Of a stretch of 64,000 nt of DNA, positions 22,912 through 34,580 are shown piece by piece. The position numbers and the translations under genes are program-made. The stretch spans positions 310,001 to 374,000 of the forward strand of contig NZ_QLMJ01000002.1 in the NCBI RefSeq assembly GCF_003259845.1. The letters are read 5' to 3'. Origin of the DNA: Actinoplanes lutulentus (GTDB lineage Bacteria > Actinomycetota > Actinomycetes > Mycobacteriales > Micromonosporaceae). Below the pieces are notes generated by a model that was not told where the DNA came from, did no database searches, and saw only the letters and a list, made by a program, of their open reading frames with translations. How positions within the stretch are numbered: the stretch's first letter is position 1; the number at the start of each line of letters is the position of its first letter.

Positions 22912-24050
22912 CCGGGCTCCCGGTCGGCGCTGGGCCAGATCGCGACCACCGTACGGTCGTCGTCGTAACTGCGCCGGCCGAATCCGACCTGATCGGCGAA
23001 GCGCAGCGGCGGCGGCGGCCGGCGCCACCACGCGGCGAGCCGTTCCGCGACCTCGCCGACGGCCGACCCGATCGGGTCGCCGGTGCCGTCGGTCATCACC
23101 AGCAGGGTCCAGTCGTCCGGCACCCGGTGCGAGGCGACCGGCAGCCCGAGCGGGTCGCGGGGGATCCGGGGCAGCGCCTCGACCCGGCTGGTGGCCACCT
23201 CCGCGGCGGCGCCCTTGACCTCGGAGAGGATGTGCCAGCCGGTCTGCGGGTCGATCGCCCAGGCGGGGGAGTCGCCCATCCAGGCCAGGTGCACATCCCG
23301 ATCGCCGCCGCGGGCCGGCCCGGTCGAGCAGACCAGGAAGGTGGCGGTGGTGGCCATCGCGGCGGCCACCTCGGTCTCGGCGGGCGGGATTTCGGCGTAC
23401 CGGACGGGGTCGGAGCGTTTCAGGCTGCGGGCGCCCTCGGCCAGGATGGTGGCGGCGAGCGCCGTGAAGATCTCCGGCCAGGGGAGCTGATCGGCCGGCG
23501 TGCCGGCGTCCAGGTGGCGGGCCACCTCCCGGGGGCCGCGCCGCCCGACGAACGAGGCGGCCTCGTGCGACAGGACACCGGCCGAGACGCCGTCGGCCAC
23601 CACGACGATCAGATGCTGCTCGTCGGCGCTGAGGGCGAAGCCGTACGCGTCCTGACGGGGTGTTCCGGAGTCACGGTGCGACAGTCCGCGTACGCTCGCG
23701 GCCCTGACCTCGAGCGAGACGGCCGTGCCGTGATCGGCGACGGTGTCCGGGGGCTGTGCCGGGTCGAGGCGCAGGCGGGGCCGGACCTCGGCGTGCGCCC
23801 GTCCCGGGTCGCCGATCGTCGCCGGGCCGGTCTCGGTCCCACCCAGCCTGGTCCCGCCCAGCTCGGTACCGCCCAGATCGGTGCCGCCCAGATCGGTGCC
23901 GCCCGCCGGCGCCGGCCAGCAGGCCACGCTCTCGGCCGGATCACGATCGGCGCGATCAGCGGCGGCGTGCCGGGGCCTCGGTCCGGGCGTGGCCGGCGGG
24001 CTCGCCCACGGGTCCTTCAGGGGGACGTCGATGTCGGCGTCGATGTTCAC
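22908..24050 (-). CDS. PP2C-family protein phosphatase
   Basis: A 380-residue protein. Residues 1-110 are low complexity and include five GGT-x-L/T pentapeptide repeats (50-74). The PP2C core follows: RGLSHRDSGTPRQDAYGF (metal ligand D134), VVVADGVSAG (D153-G154), WMGDSPAW, LLVMTDGTGD and YDDDRTVVAIW. It should remove phosphate from Ser/Thr targets of the kinase encoded next. GTG 24050 lies two bases after the vWA stop, so the genes are coupled. The open frame extends further upstream but would overlap the vWA gene. Confidence 0.9.
   Translation of the reverse strand: MNIDADIDVPLKDPWASPPATPGPRPRHAAADRADRDPAESVACWPAPAGGTDLGGTDLGGTELGGTRLGGTETGPATIGDPGRAHAEVRPRLRLDPAQPPDTVADHGTAVSLEVRAASVRGLSHRDSGTPRQDAYGFALSADEQHLIVVVADGVSAGVLSHEAASFVGRRGPREVARHLDAGTPADQLPWPEIFTALAATILAEGARSLKRSDPVRYAEIPPAETEVAAAMATTATFLVCSTGPARGGDRDVHLAWMGDSPAWAIDPQTGWHILSEVKGAAAEVATSRVEALPRIPRDPLGLPVASHRVPDDWTLLVMTDGTGDPIGSAVGEVAERLAAWWRRPPPPLRFADQVGFGRRSYDDDRTVVAIWPSADREPG
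23836..23910 (-). repeat. 15-bp tandem repeat (five units) inside the PP2C gene
   Basis: Five consecutive 15-bp units (the last diverged), each a variant of GTGCCGCCCAGATCG on the plus strand, encode GGTDL-like pentapeptides. Copy number could vary between strains, changing linker length ahead of the phosphatase domain. Confidence 0.85.
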
Positions 24051-24052
24051 GC

Positions 24053-24760
24053 TCAGTCCAGCCAGTCGTCGTCGACGTCGATGGTCGGCGGCAGCTGGCT
24101 CTTGTCCGGCAGGACGAAGCCGGAGTTGCCGTCCACCGCGCTCTGCCCGGAGGCCAGCACCGAGGAGATCAGCACCTCGGCCATCGCCTTGATCGCGTCG
24201 GCCGCGTCGGCGTCGGAGTGCATCATGTAGAGCTTGCTCTTGCCATAGGGGTGGACCAGCTGCCGCATGGTCTCCCGGCCCGCATCCGCGACACCGCACG
24301 GCACGAAGACCGGGTACCACTTGAAGCCCTGGCCGGTCTGCTTGTCGTACGCGGTGAGCGCCGTGAAGTCGGCCTCCCAGCCGGTCTGTGGCTCACCGTC
24401 GCTGAGGAAGAAGACGGCCGGGCGGTGCACCTTGAACCCGTCCGCGCGCAGCTGGCTGACGTCCTGTTCGAGCTGGGCGCGCAGCATCCGGAACGCGGCG
24501 CCGTAATCGGTGCCGCCGCGCACTGTCAGCTTCGGCAGATAGTCCTGGCCGGTCATGTCCGACAGCGGCAGCACCACCTGCGCGTCGTCGGAGAAGTCGA
24601 TCAGTCCGAAACGGACCTTGTCCGCCAGGATCGGCGCCTTGGCGAGCGCGTCGGCGACCCCCGGCAGGATCTTGTTGGCCGCGTCGAGACTGTCGCCCAG
24701 CATCGAGTACGAGACGTCGACGACCAGGTAGAAGGGCAGAAGGATTCCCTGTTCGGGCAT
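24053..24760 (-). CDS. vWA-domain protein of the TerY type
   Basis: A 235-residue soluble von Willebrand A protein. The MIDAS motif D15-V-S-Y-S19 follows the first strand, VRGGTDYGAAF gives the conserved Thr and FLSDGEPQTGW the distal Asp-Gly. This layout is that of TerY-like proteins, which bind metal and act as assembly or signalling modules in tellurite/Ter stress systems. The start ATG 24760 has GAGGAG upstream. The gene lies directly before the PP2C gene (two-base gap), completing a vWA-phosphatase-kinase triad. Confidence 0.88.
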   Translation of the reverse strand: MPEQGILLPFYLVVDVSYSMLGDSLDAANKILPGVADALAKAPILADKVRFGLIDFSDDAQVVLPLSDMTGQDYLPKLTVRGGTDYGAAFRMLRAQLEQDVSQLRADGFKVHRPAVFFLSDGEPQTGWEADFTALTAYDKQTGQGFKWYPVFVPCGVADAGRETMRQLVHPYGKSKLYMMHSDADAADAIKAMAEVLISSVLASGQSAVDGNSGFVLPDKSQLPPTIDVDDDWLD

Positions 24761-24780
24761 GGGGTGACTCCTCGGGGTGG

Positions 24781-25098
24781 TCAGGACAGGTTCTGGACGA
24801 GTGCGGTGACCGCCTCGGTGGCGCCGGCGACCGCGGTGACACCACCCGCGCCGGCGGCCAGGTCCCGCAGCAGCGCCAGCATGCGTTCGCGGTTCGGCCG
24901 CGGCGATCTCGCCTCGTCGCGCACCCCGCGCGCGGCGGTGCGCACGGCTTCCGGGTCGGCGAGGTCGTCGCGGTGCTGCCGCAGGATCTCCAGCAGTGCC
25001 GCCACGGCGGCGTTCATGTCGGTGCCGTGGCTCTCGATCCGGCCGAAGTCGCCGATGACGGTGTTCCCGCCGTTGATGTTTCTGATCGTGACGTCCAT
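24781..25098 (-). CDS. Small helical protein with N-terminal GNTVIG motif
   Basis: A 105-residue protein. It begins with INGGNTVIGDFGRIESHG, a short beta-rich element, and continues as helices (MNAAVAALLEILRQHRDDL, then RMLALLRDLAAGAGGVTAVAGATEAVTALVQNL), which loosely resemble DUF5955-type small actinobacterial proteins. The N-terminal motif recurs at the C-terminus of the membrane protein encoded just upstream, so the two may interact. AGGAGA precedes the ATG at 25098. Gaps of 12 bases upstream and 20 bases downstream place it in the operon. The function is unknown. Confidence 0.7.
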   Translation of the reverse strand: MDVTIRNINGGNTVIGDFGRIESHGTDMNAAVAALLEILRQHRDDLADPEAVRTAARGVRDEARSPRPNRERMLALLRDLAAGAGGVTAVAGATEAVTALVQNLS

Positions 25099-25110
25099 GC
25101 CGTCTCCTGC

Positions 25111-26560
25111 TCAGGGTTTCGCGCCGGGCGCCCAGGGTGCCGCGGGCGGCTGCGTCGATCCGGGTTGCTGCTTCTGCTGTTGCTGCGGTTGTTGCTGGTT
25201 GATCGCGCCACCGTTGCCGATGACGGTGTTGCCGTTGGTGATCGACCCGATGCTGATGCTCTGCGTGACGATCCGGGTCTGCTGCTTGCTGAAGTCCGAG
25301 GTGTCGATGCCGTGCTCGTCGAGGAAATCGGAGATCGACTCGAGCATCGCCTGGCGCAGGATGCCCAGGTCACGCTCCTCGTCGGCGTACTGGAACAGGC
25401 CGATCCGTTCGTCGCTGGCGACCTCTTCGCGCAGTCCCGACTCGGCGCCGTAGTCGTGCACCGGATGCCGCCTGACCATCCTCTTGGCCCGGCGCAGGGC
25501 GCGTTCCCGCTGCCCGCCGCGGTTCGCGTCGCGCAGCATGCGCGAGGGCGCGGTGACCAGGCCGCCCAGTGCGCCGGTCGCCGCGGCCACGACCGTGCGG
25601 GCCGGGATCGAGGTGGCGAGATGCTCCGCGACGCAGAGCTCGGATCGCAGCGGCAGCAGCACGAACGCGTGATGCTCCACGATCAGATACGCGGCGGTCC
25701 GCTCGACCCGGACGAACGCCTCCACGACGAGGTCACCGCCCCACGAGATCTTGCGCAGGCAGAGGTAGGTCCGGTTGTCCGGCTGCGGTGTGGTGATGCC
25801 CGCGCGCAGGGTCGCCGCGTCCACCCGGGTGGCCGGGCGGGCCACCGGATCGGCGACCAGGCCCGGGACCCGGCGGGCGGCGCCGCCGTGCACGAACAGC
25901 CGGTTGCGTACGTCCAGCCCCGGGATGCCGGTGCGCCGGGCCGCCAGGGTCAGCTGCTTGTGCAGGTCGGTGACGGTGAACGGGCGTACCGGGGTGCCGG
26001 GCGCCGCGGGCCGGGTGCAGTTGACGTGCAGTTGCCAGCGGGCCAGGAGCACACCCGAGCCGACGAAGGGCTCCTTGCCGGAGAAGACCACCACGTTGGA
26101 GCTCATCACCGACTCCAGGTACGCCTCGACGGCCGGGTCGATGGGCGGCGCCAGGTCGCGGGGCGAGCTGACCGAGTCCCGGACGTCCAGCGCCCGCCGG
26201 TATCCGCCGATCCGGTGGGTCAGCAGCACCGCGAAGCCGGACGCCCACGCGACCGCCAGCAGGAGCACCAGGGCGCCGGCCGCGGCCTCGCCGGACGCCG
26301 CGATGACGGCGACGGCGATCAGGAGCGTGCCGGCCAGGATCAGGGACTGCCGGAGCTGCAGGCGGCGGCGGTGTACGAGCGCTTTCCGCGCGTGCCGGGC
26401 AAGAGCGATCAGGTCCATGCCGGGTGCCGGGCCGAGCGCTTCCGGCGACCGGTCGGTCAGGTTGTCGAGGACATATCCGGCGTACCCGTCCGCGAGATGC
26501 GCTGCCGAGCACAGCCATCGGTCGGTGTACGAGCCGGCGCCGGTGGCAGCCGAGGTCGTG

Positions 26561-26568
<8 letters not shown>
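25111..26568 (-). CDS. Membrane protein with two TM segments and C-terminal GNTVIG motif
   Basis: A 485-residue protein of no recognised family. Residues about 1-70 are soluble. A hairpin of two membrane segments follows (about 72-92 and 95-117, around AAGALVLLLAVAWASG). A cytoplasmic domain of about 300 residues then contains FSGKEPFVGSGVLLA and VRVERTAAYLIVEHHAFVLLP. The tail has ISIGSITNGNTVIGNGGAIN followed by a Gln/Pro-rich end. It is the first gene of the operon and the likely membrane anchor or sensor. Its ATG (26566-26568) overlaps the start of the divergent plus-strand gene, an unusual arrangement with no room for a promoter between them. Confidence 0.75.
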
Positions 26569-28452
<1,884 letters not shown>

Positions 28453-28510
28453 TGTTCCGGAAACCTCAACCGGTTCAGTCCATGATCCTGCTGGTGAAAA
28501 GCTCCGAAAC

Positions 28511-28771
28511 TTACGAAGCCGCCCGCAAGATCTCTGCCACCGCTGTCGCGGCCAGCTCCGCGTCGTCGCCCTCCGCGTGCACGGTCACCGTGGCGCCGGC
28601 GGGAGCGCCGAGCGACATCAGGCGCAGAGCGCTGCGCGCACTCGCGGTGCGGCCGTCATGGCGTACCTCGATGGCGGCCTGGAAGGCCGCCGCGATCCGG
28701 ACCACCGCTCCCGCGGGCCGGGCGTGCAAGGCGGCGGGCAGGACCACCGGGATCTCAGAACTTTGCGACAT
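28511..28771 (-). CDS. HPr-family phosphocarrier protein
   Basis: An 86-residue phosphocarrier with the active-site His in ALHARPAG and the helix-2 segment RSALRLMSLGA, where HPr carries its regulatory Ser region. It accepts phosphate from PTS enzyme I and here probably passes it to DhaM, since its ATG lies inside the 3' end of the dhaM gene (17-base overlap). No enzyme I gene is in the window. It may be a dedicated HPr for dihydroxyacetone phosphorylation, or the cell's general HPr. Confidence 0.9.
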   Translation of the reverse strand: MSQSSEIPVVLPAALHARPAGAVVRIAAAFQAAIEVRHDGRTASARSALRLMSLGAPAGATVTVHAEGDDAELAATAVAEILRAAS

Positions 28772-29147
28772 CGCGCGCCTCCTCGGCCGCTGCCACGACC
28801 TCGTCGAGGCCGGCGCCGGTGGAGGCGATCACGGCGGCCGCCACCGCGCCTTCCACGAATGGCGCGTCGACCAGGACCGGGCCGGGTGGACGGTCTTCCA
28901 GGACGGTCCGGGTGGTCAGCACCGCGCTGCCCAGGTCGGCCAGCACGACGACGCCGGCGCCGGTGTCCGCCCGGGTCACCGCCGCTTCGATGAGGGAGAA
29001 GTCGGTGCCGAGCGAGCCGTCGGACGTGCCGCCGGCCGGCTCCACCCGCACCTCGTCGGTCGCGATCTGCCGGACCAGGTCGCGCACCCCCTCGGCCAGT
29101 TTTCCGCTGTGTGACACGAGAACGATCCCGACAAGCGCCATGTCCAT
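28755..29147 (-). CDS. dhaM: Dihydroxyacetone kinase phosphotransfer subunit DhaM
   Basis: A 130-residue EIIA-mannose-like protein containing only the first domain of longer DhaM proteins. The phosphorylated His is in VLVSHSGKLAEG near residue 13, and LADLGSAVLTTRTVLE is the family core. It relays phosphate from HPr to ADP bound on DhaL. The HPr and EI-like domains that are fused in some DhaM proteins are absent; HPr is encoded by the overlapping next gene. It is divergent from dhaK-dhaL. The start is ATG 29147, or the second ATG at 29141. Confidence 0.92.
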   Translation of the reverse strand: MDMALVGIVLVSHSGKLAEGVRDLVRQIATDEVRVEPAGGTSDGSLGTDFSLIEAAVTRADTGAGVVVLADLGSAVLTTRTVLEDRPPGPVLVDAPFVEGAVAAAVIASTGAGLDEVVAAAEEARDVAKF

Positions 29148-29237
29148 GGATGTTAGTCACCGAAAGGGTTGGCCGAATCGCTCAACGCGACGATGCTGAT
29201 CCCCAGGGCACCGTCGCCCGACTGGGAGGAGCCGGCC

Positions 29238-30236
29238 GTGAAGAAATTCATCAATGATCCCGCCGACGTGGTGGCCGAGGCGCTCGCCGGGCTTGCCGCG
29301 GCTCATCCGGAGCTGCGCGTCGACGCGGCCGAGCAGTACATCGCCCGTGCTGATGCGCCCCGCTCCGGGAAGGTCGCGCTGGTCTCCGGCGGCGGGTCCG
29401 GCCACGAGCCGCTGCACGGCGGTTTCGTCGGGCCCGGCATGCTCGACGCCGCCTGTCCCGGCGAGATCTTCACGTCGCCCGTGCCGGACCAGATCCTCGC
29501 CGCCACCAAGGCGGTCGACGGCGGCGCCGGCGTCGTGCACATCGTGAAGAACTACACCGGCGACGTGATGAACTTCCAGCTCGCCGCGGAGATGGCCGCC
29601 GACGAGAACGTCGCGGTGGAGACCGTGCTCGTCGACGACGACGTGGCGGTGGAGGACTCGACGTGGACCGCCGGGCGTCGCGGCACCGGCGCCACCCTGC
29701 TGGTCGAGAAGATCGCCGGGGCGCGGGCCGAGGAGGGCGGCAAACTGGCCGAGGTCGCGGCGATCGGGCGCGAGGTCAACACCAATTCGGCCTCTTTCGC
29801 GTACGCCTTGACGGCCGTCACCACCCCGGCCGCCGGCCGTCCCGGGTTCGACCTGCCGGACGACGAGATCGAGGCGGGCGTCGGCATCCACGGCGAGCCG
29901 GGCCGCCGGCGGGAGAAACTGCGGCCGGCGAACGACCTGGTCGCCGCGGCACTCGACGCGATCCTGGAGGCGAAGCCGCTGACCGCGTCGGACGAGGTGA
30001 TCGTCCTGGTCAACGGGCTGGGCGGCACACCGCTGATCGAGCTGTACCTGGTTTACGGCACGCTGGCGAAACTGCTCGAAGCGCGAGGGATAACGATTGC
30101 CCGCCGCCTCGTCGGCAACTACGTGACCAGCCTCGACATGGCCGGCCTGTCGATCACGCTGACCAAGGCGACCGACGAGTTCCTGCGGCTCTGGGACGCT
30201 CCGGTGTCCACTCCGGGGCTGCGGTGGGGTGCCTGA
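29238..30236 (+). CDS. dhaK: Dihydroxyacetone kinase subunit DhaK
   Basis: A 332-residue substrate-binding subunit. [12 protein letters not shown] at the N-terminus, [29 protein letters not shown] and GIHGEPG are diagnostic; the His in GIHGEPG forms the covalent hemiaminal with dihydroxyacetone. I place the start at GTG 29238, where GGAGGA ends seven bases upstream, although the frame is open to 29169; the resulting length is exactly that typical of the family. Its stop overlaps the dhaL start region. The operon is divergent from dhaM-HPr. Confidence 0.96.
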   Translation: MKKFINDPADVVAEALAGLAAAHPELRVDAAEQYIARADAPRSGKVALVSGGGSGHEPLHGGFVGPGMLDAACPGEIFTSPVPDQILAATKAVDGGAGVVHIVKNYTGDVMNFQLAAEMAADENVAVETVLVDDDVAVEDSTWTAGRRGTGATLLVEKIAGARAEEGGKLAEVAAIGREVNTNSASFAYALTAVTTPAAGRPGFDLPDDEIEAGVGIHGEPGRRREKLRPANDLVAAALDAILEAKPLTASDEVIVLVNGLGGTPLIELYLVYGTLAKLLEARGITIARRLVGNYVTSLDMAGLSITLTKATDEFLRLWDAPVSTPGLRWGA

Positions 30237-30849
30237 CGTGGAGGTGGATCTCGCCATCGCGTGGCTGCGGGCCGCGGCGGACTCCGTCGCGGCCTCGGCC
30301 GGCGAACTCACCCGGCTCGACGCGGCGATCGGGGACGGCGACCACGGGGTGAACATGAACCGAGGCTTCACCGCCGTGATCGCGGCGCTGGACGCCGGCA
30401 CGTTCGACAGTGTCGGCGACGTCTTCGTGAAGGCCGGCACCACGCTGATCTCCAAGGTGGGCGGTGCGTCCGGTCCGCTGTACGGCAGCGCGTTCCGAGC
30501 ACTGGGCAAGGCGCTGCCGGCCGGCCCGTCGGTCACCGTGCCGGAGCTGGCCGCCGGGCTGCGGGCCGGGCTGGACGCGGTCCGGAAACTCGGCGGGGCG
30601 GAACCGGGGGACGCGACACTGGTGGACGCGTACCAGCCGGCCGTGGACGCCTTCAAGGGTGACGACCTCGCGGCGGCGGCCGAGGAGGCGGCGCGGGCGG
30701 CCGAGGAGGGCGCCCGGGCCACCGCCGGACTGCGGGCGCGGAAGGGGCGGGCGTCCTATCTGGGCGAGCGAAGTGTCGGACATCAGGACCCGGGGGCGAC
30801 GTCGACGGCGCTGATCTTCCGAGCGCTGACCGCCATTACCGCAAAATAG
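30229..30849 (+). CDS. dhaL: Dihydroxyacetone kinase ADP-binding subunit DhaL
   Basis: A 206-residue nucleotide-binding subunit whose tightly bound ADP is rephosphorylated by DhaM. The Mg-ADP motif [15 protein letters not shown] (three metal-binding Asp/His positions), [12 protein letters not shown] and the C-terminal [18 protein letters not shown] are all conserved. The GTG start at 30229 lies within the last codons of dhaK (eight-base overlap); GTG 30238 is an alternative. With DhaK and DhaM it converts dihydroxyacetone to dihydroxyacetone phosphate. Confidence 0.95.
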   Translation: MPDVEVDLAIAWLRAAADSVAASAGELTRLDAAIGDGDHGVNMNRGFTAVIAALDAGTFDSVGDVFVKAGTTLISKVGGASGPLYGSAFRALGKALPAGPSVTVPELAAGLRAGLDAVRKLGGAEPGDATLVDAYQPAVDAFKGDDLAAAAEEAARAAEEGARATAGLRARKGRASYLGERSVGHQDPGATSTALIFRALTAITAK

Positions 30850-30932
30850 GTTCTCAGTGGGCAAATCCGCAGAGTTCACCCCATCAGGGCCTTCGGCGTA
30901 CCGAGAATGATCGGAGGCTCTAGGAGGTTCTG

Positions 30933-32501
30933 ATGGGTATCGGCGGGTTGTTCGACAACCGGTCCCTGCGTACGAAGATCGGTGCTGCCGCGATGGTCGC
31001 GACCGTCAGCGGTCTGATCGTCGGCGGGGTGGCCATCAAGACCGTGTACGAGCTGAACCAGGACGCGGCCACCGCGCAGCGACAATCGATCAAGATCGCG
31101 GGCGCGGTCGGCACGTTCAGCAAGAACATCGAGGCGTACGTCGGCGGTGTGTCCGCGGTGCAGCTGTACCCGAACATCGCCGAGCAGCTCCTCGCCGGCA
31201 TGGAAGCGAACAAGACGAGCGTCGAGGGCGCCCTGGACTCCCTGGACGCCGCTCTGCCCGGCGACGACACGGTGGCCAAGGCGAACACGGACTGGGACGC
31301 GTTCGTCGAGTTCGTCGGCACCGACCGTTCCGCGGCTTCGGCGTCCGAGCTGACCGCGGCCCTGCAGGAGTACACCACCCTGCACGACGCCCTCGGCGAG
31401 GACCAAGTGGCGCTCCAGGACCAGGCGACGGCGCTGGCCGAGGCCCAGATCACCGCCGCCGAGAAGTCCGGGCGCAACGCCGCGTACCTGATCGCCGGCC
31501 TGCTCGTGGCGGGCGTGCTGCTCAGCCTGCTGATCGGGTTCCGGGTCGCGGCCCGGGTCGGTGAGACCGTGCACGGTGTCTCGCACATCGCCGAAGGCCT
31601 CGCCGAGGGCGACCTGACCCGCACCTCCGGGGTGACCACCCAGGACGAGATCGGCCGGATGGCCGCCGCCCTGGACAAGGGGATCGGCCGGCTGCGGGAG
31701 GACGTGGTCCAGGTGGCCCGCAACGCCGACACCATCCAGAGCGCCGCCGGCCAGCTCAGCTCGGTCTCGATCGCGGTGGACGCCGCCGCGCAGCAGGCGT
31801 CCTCGCAGGCCGGCACGGTCGCCTCGGCGGCCGACGTGGTCTCCGGCAACCTGCAGATCGTCTCGGCCGGCTCCCAGGAGATGGGCTCGGCGATCCGCGA
31901 CATCAGCGTCTCGACGACCGAGGCCACCGAGGTCGCCGCGCAGGCCGTCAACGTGGCCTCGGCGACGAACGCGATCGTGGCCCGGCTCGGCGAGAGCTCC
32001 GAGGAGATCGCCACCGTGGTCAAGGTGATCACCAGCATCGCGGAGCAGACCAACCTGCTCGCCCTGAACGCCACCATCGAGGCGGCCCGGGCCGGTGAGG
32101 TGGGCAAGGGCTTCGCGGTCGTCGCCGGCGAGGTGAAGGACCTGGCCCAGGAGACCGCGAAGGCCACCGAGGACATCTCCGGGCGCGTCCAGGCCATCCA
32201 GGCCGACACCAGCGGCGCGGTCACCGCGATCGCCGAGATCTCGACGATCATCGAGCGGATCAACGGCCTTCAGCTGACCATCGCCTCGGCGGTCGAGGAG
32301 CAGACGGCCACCACCCAGGAGATGAACCGGACGCTGTCCGAAGCGGCCAGCAGCGCCGGCGACATCGCGGCGACGATCACGACGGTCTCCGACGCGACCC
32401 GCCGGACCACCGACACGGTCGGTGAGACGCGGACCGCCGCCGACGCCCTGAACATCACGGCGGCCCAGCTTCAGCAGGTGGTTTCCCGCTTCCGCTACTG
32501 A
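30933..32501 (+). CDS. Methyl-accepting chemotaxis protein
   Basis: A 522-residue transmembrane receptor. TM1 lies at about 14-36. The periplasmic-side helical sensor spans about 37-185, TM2 about 187-208, and a HAMP linker follows ([24 protein letters not shown]). The cytoplasmic signalling hairpin tip is [35 protein letters not shown]. There is an excellent ribosome site (AGGAGG) before ATG 30933. No che or flagellar genes are adjacent, so it is an orphan receptor, consistent with an actinomycete that makes motile spores. The ligand is unknown. Confidence 0.95.
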   Translation: MGIGGLFDNRSLRTKIGAAAMVATVSGLIVGGVAIKTVYELNQDAATAQRQSIKIAGAVGTFSKNIEAYVGGVSAVQLYPNIAEQLLAGMEANKTSVEGALDSLDAALPGDDTVAKANTDWDAFVEFVGTDRSAASASELTAALQEYTTLHDALGEDQVALQDQATALAEAQITAAEKSGRNAAYLIAGLLVAGVLLSLLIGFRVAARVGETVHGVSHIAEGLAEGDLTRTSGVTTQDEIGRMAAALDKGIGRLREDVVQVARNADTIQSAAGQLSSVSIAVDAAAQQASSQAGTVASAADVVSGNLQIVSAGSQEMGSAIRDISVSTTEATEVAAQAVNVASATNAIVARLGESSEEIATVVKVITSIAEQTNLLALNATIEAARAGEVGKGFAVVAGEVKDLAQETAKATEDISGRVQAIQADTSGAVTAIAEISTIIERINGLQLTIASAVEEQTATTQEMNRTLSEAASSAGDIAATITTVSDATRRTTDTVGETRTAADALNITAAQLQQVVSRFRY

Positions 32502-32525
32502 CCGACAGCTGTCAATGTAGAGGCC

Positions 32526-33224
32526 ATGTACCCGCCCGAGCCCTGGCATCTGCGCGGCCAGATGTATCTCTCGGTCTTCCTCGTTCCTCGGGGCAGGCTG
32601 CCGCAGCTTCCCCCGGTCCTCGACACCGCGGTCCGGCCGATCACGGTCGGCGGCCGGGTCGCGGTCGGCGCCGCCTGGGTTCGCTACGAACCCGGCGGCG
32701 TCCTGCACTACCAGGAACTGCTCAGCGCCGTGCTGGTGCACGAGCGCGGCCGTCCCCGGGTCAGCATCACCGACATCTGGGTGGACAGCCTCGCCTCCCG
32801 CGAGGGCGGCCGGCGTCTCTGGGGCATCCCGAAAGAGATGGCCGAGTTCCAGATCGACGCGGAGAACGAGCCGCTTGTCGACGCGGTGGCGACCCTGCCG
32901 CCCGCCGGCCTGGCCGCCGGCCGGCGCATCGGCTCGGCGCTGGTCCAGCTCAAAGGGCGGCTTCCGGGCCGTTTCCCGCTGGCACTCACTGTCGCCCAAG
33001 CGGTGGGCGAGACGGTCCGGCGCACACCGGTGCGAGGCCGGGGCGGCGTGCGGACGACCTCCGCGGCCTGGCAGATCGAGCCGGAGGGCCCGATCGGATA
33101 TCTCGCCGGGCGGCGTCCCGTGCTGAGCCTCGCCATCACCGATTTCTGGCTGGTCTTCGGCCGCACGCCCACCGACCGGGCACGGAAGACCCACTCCACC
33201 GAGAAGGGGAACACCCGCAGCTGA
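32526..33224 (+). CDS. Acetoacetate decarboxylase family protein
   Basis: A 232-residue protein with the acetoacetate-decarboxylase-like fold; WGIPKEMA holds the Schiff-base Lys of this family. The family includes true acetoacetate decarboxylases and many enzymes acting on other keto acids, so the substrate is open. The start is ATG 32526, 24 bases after the chemotaxis receptor stop. A GACAGCTGTC palindrome (32504-32513) lies between them and may be part of a promoter, so the two genes need not be cotranscribed. Confidence 0.8.
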   Translation: MYPPEPWHLRGQMYLSVFLVPRGRLPQLPPVLDTAVRPITVGGRVAVGAAWVRYEPGGVLHYQELLSAVLVHERGRPRVSITDIWVDSLASREGGRRLWGIPKEMAEFQIDAENEPLVDAVATLPPAGLAAGRRIGSALVQLKGRLPGRFPLALTVAQAVGETVRRTPVRGRGGVRTTSAAWQIEPEGPIGYLAGRRPVLSLAITDFWLVFGRTPTDRARKTHSTEKGNTRS

Positions 33225-33282
33225 GAAAAGCTCCTTGGGTACGGTTCGGCGGGAGCACTGCCGACCCGTGACGAGGAGTGAG

Positions 33283-34572
33283 ATGAACCAGGCCGGCCAC
33301 GACCACCATCACCACACCGCCGGCCCGGCACAGCCGATGTCGGCCCGTGCCCGCCGGATCACCCTGTGGCTGCTGGTGCCCGCCGTCCTGGTCACCGCCC
33401 TCGGGATGCTGCTGCTCTGGCCGCGGGACGCCCCGCAGTCCACCGAGGGCGTCGGGCCGGAGCGGGCGTTCGGCCGGATCGTCGCGGTCACACCGGAGGC
33501 CTGCCCGGAGGTGCCCGAGGGCGAGACCCCGCTGACCGGCTGCGGGACCGTCACCGTCACGCTCGACGACGGCACGAGTGTGACCACCGAGATCCCCGGT
33601 GGCCCGGGCGCGCCCGAGGTGGGTCCGGGCGACGACGTGACGCTGATGGTCCTGGAGGGTGAGGACGGCGCCCGCGAATACTCGATCACCGACCATCAAC
33701 GGTCGACCCAGCTGTGGCTGCTCGGTGCGGCGTTCGCCCTCGCGGTCGTCGCGTTCGGCCGGTGGCGTGGGCTGACCGCGCTCGGCGGGCTCGCCGTCAC
33801 CTTCGCGATCCTGCTCTTCTTCATCGTGCCGGCCATCCTGGACGGCCGTTCGCCGGTCGCGGTGGCGGTCGTCGGCGCCGCCGCGATCATGCTGATCGTG
33901 CTGTACCTGACGCACGGCTTCTCGATGACCACCACGATCGCGGTGGCCGGCACCCTGGCCAGCCTCGCGATCACCGCGGTGCTGGCCGCGGCCGCGACGG
34001 CCGCCGTGCACCTGACCGGGGTGGCCGACGAGACGTCGAACTATCTGACGATCACCCAGGGCGACGTCAACATGCAGGGACTGCTGCTGGCCGGCATCGT
34101 GATCGGCTCGCTCGGTGTGCTCGACGACGTCACCGTCACCCAGTCCGCCACCGTCGCCGAGCTGGCCGTCGCCAACCCGCGGTACGGCTTCCGGCAGCTC
34201 TACGGCGCCGCGACCCGGATCGGCCGCGCGCACATCGCCTCGGTGATCAACACGATCGTGCTGGCGTACGCCGGGGCGTCGCTGCCGCTGATGCTGCTGT
34301 TCGCGGCCGGCAACACACCGGTGAGCGAGCTGCTCACCTCGCAGCTGATCTCGCAGGAGCTGGTCCGCAGCGCGGTCGGCACGATCGGCCTGGTCGCCGC
34401 GGTGCCGATCACCACGGCGCTGGCTGCGCTGCTGTCGGCCCGCGCGGCTCAACCCGCGGCTCAACCCGCGGCCGCCGGCGATGCCGCCCCCGCCGAGGGT
34501 GGGGGACGGCGTCCGCCGGAGGAGAACCGCTGGGCCGCGTTCGCCGACGACAGCTCAGACGGCCGGAACTGA
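33283..34572 (+). CDS. YibE/F family membrane protein
   Basis: A 429-residue polytopic protein. A His-rich N-terminus (GHDHHHH) precedes the first membrane segment. An extracytoplasmic domain of about 110 residues contains two Cys (EACPEVPEG, LTGCGTV), and about seven further membrane segments include the YibE/F core VLYLTHGFSMTTTIAV, GVLDDVTVTQ and TIVLAYAGASLPLMLL. ATG 33283 follows GAGGAG; the open frame to 33235 is ignored. The C-terminus is an Ala/Pro-rich cytoplasmic tail. The transported substrate of this family is not established. Confidence 0.9.
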   Translation: MNQAGHDHHHHTAGPAQPMSARARRITLWLLVPAVLVTALGMLLLWPRDAPQSTEGVGPERAFGRIVAVTPEACPEVPEGETPLTGCGTVTVTLDDGTSVTTEIPGGPGAPEVGPGDDVTLMVLEGEDGAREYSITDHQRSTQLWLLGAAFALAVVAFGRWRGLTALGGLAVTFAILLFFIVPAILDGRSPVAVAVVGAAAIMLIVLYLTHGFSMTTTIAVAGTLASLAITAVLAAAATAAVHLTGVADETSNYLTITQGDVNMQGLLLAGIVIGSLGVLDDVTVTQSATVAELAVANPRYGFRQLYGAATRIGRAHIASVINTIVLAYAGASLPLMLLFAAGNTPVSELLTSQLISQELVRSAVGTIGLVAAVPITTALAALLSARAAQPAAQPAAAGDAAPAEGGGRRPPEENRWAAFADDSSDGRN

Positions 34573-34580
34573 CCAAGAGA

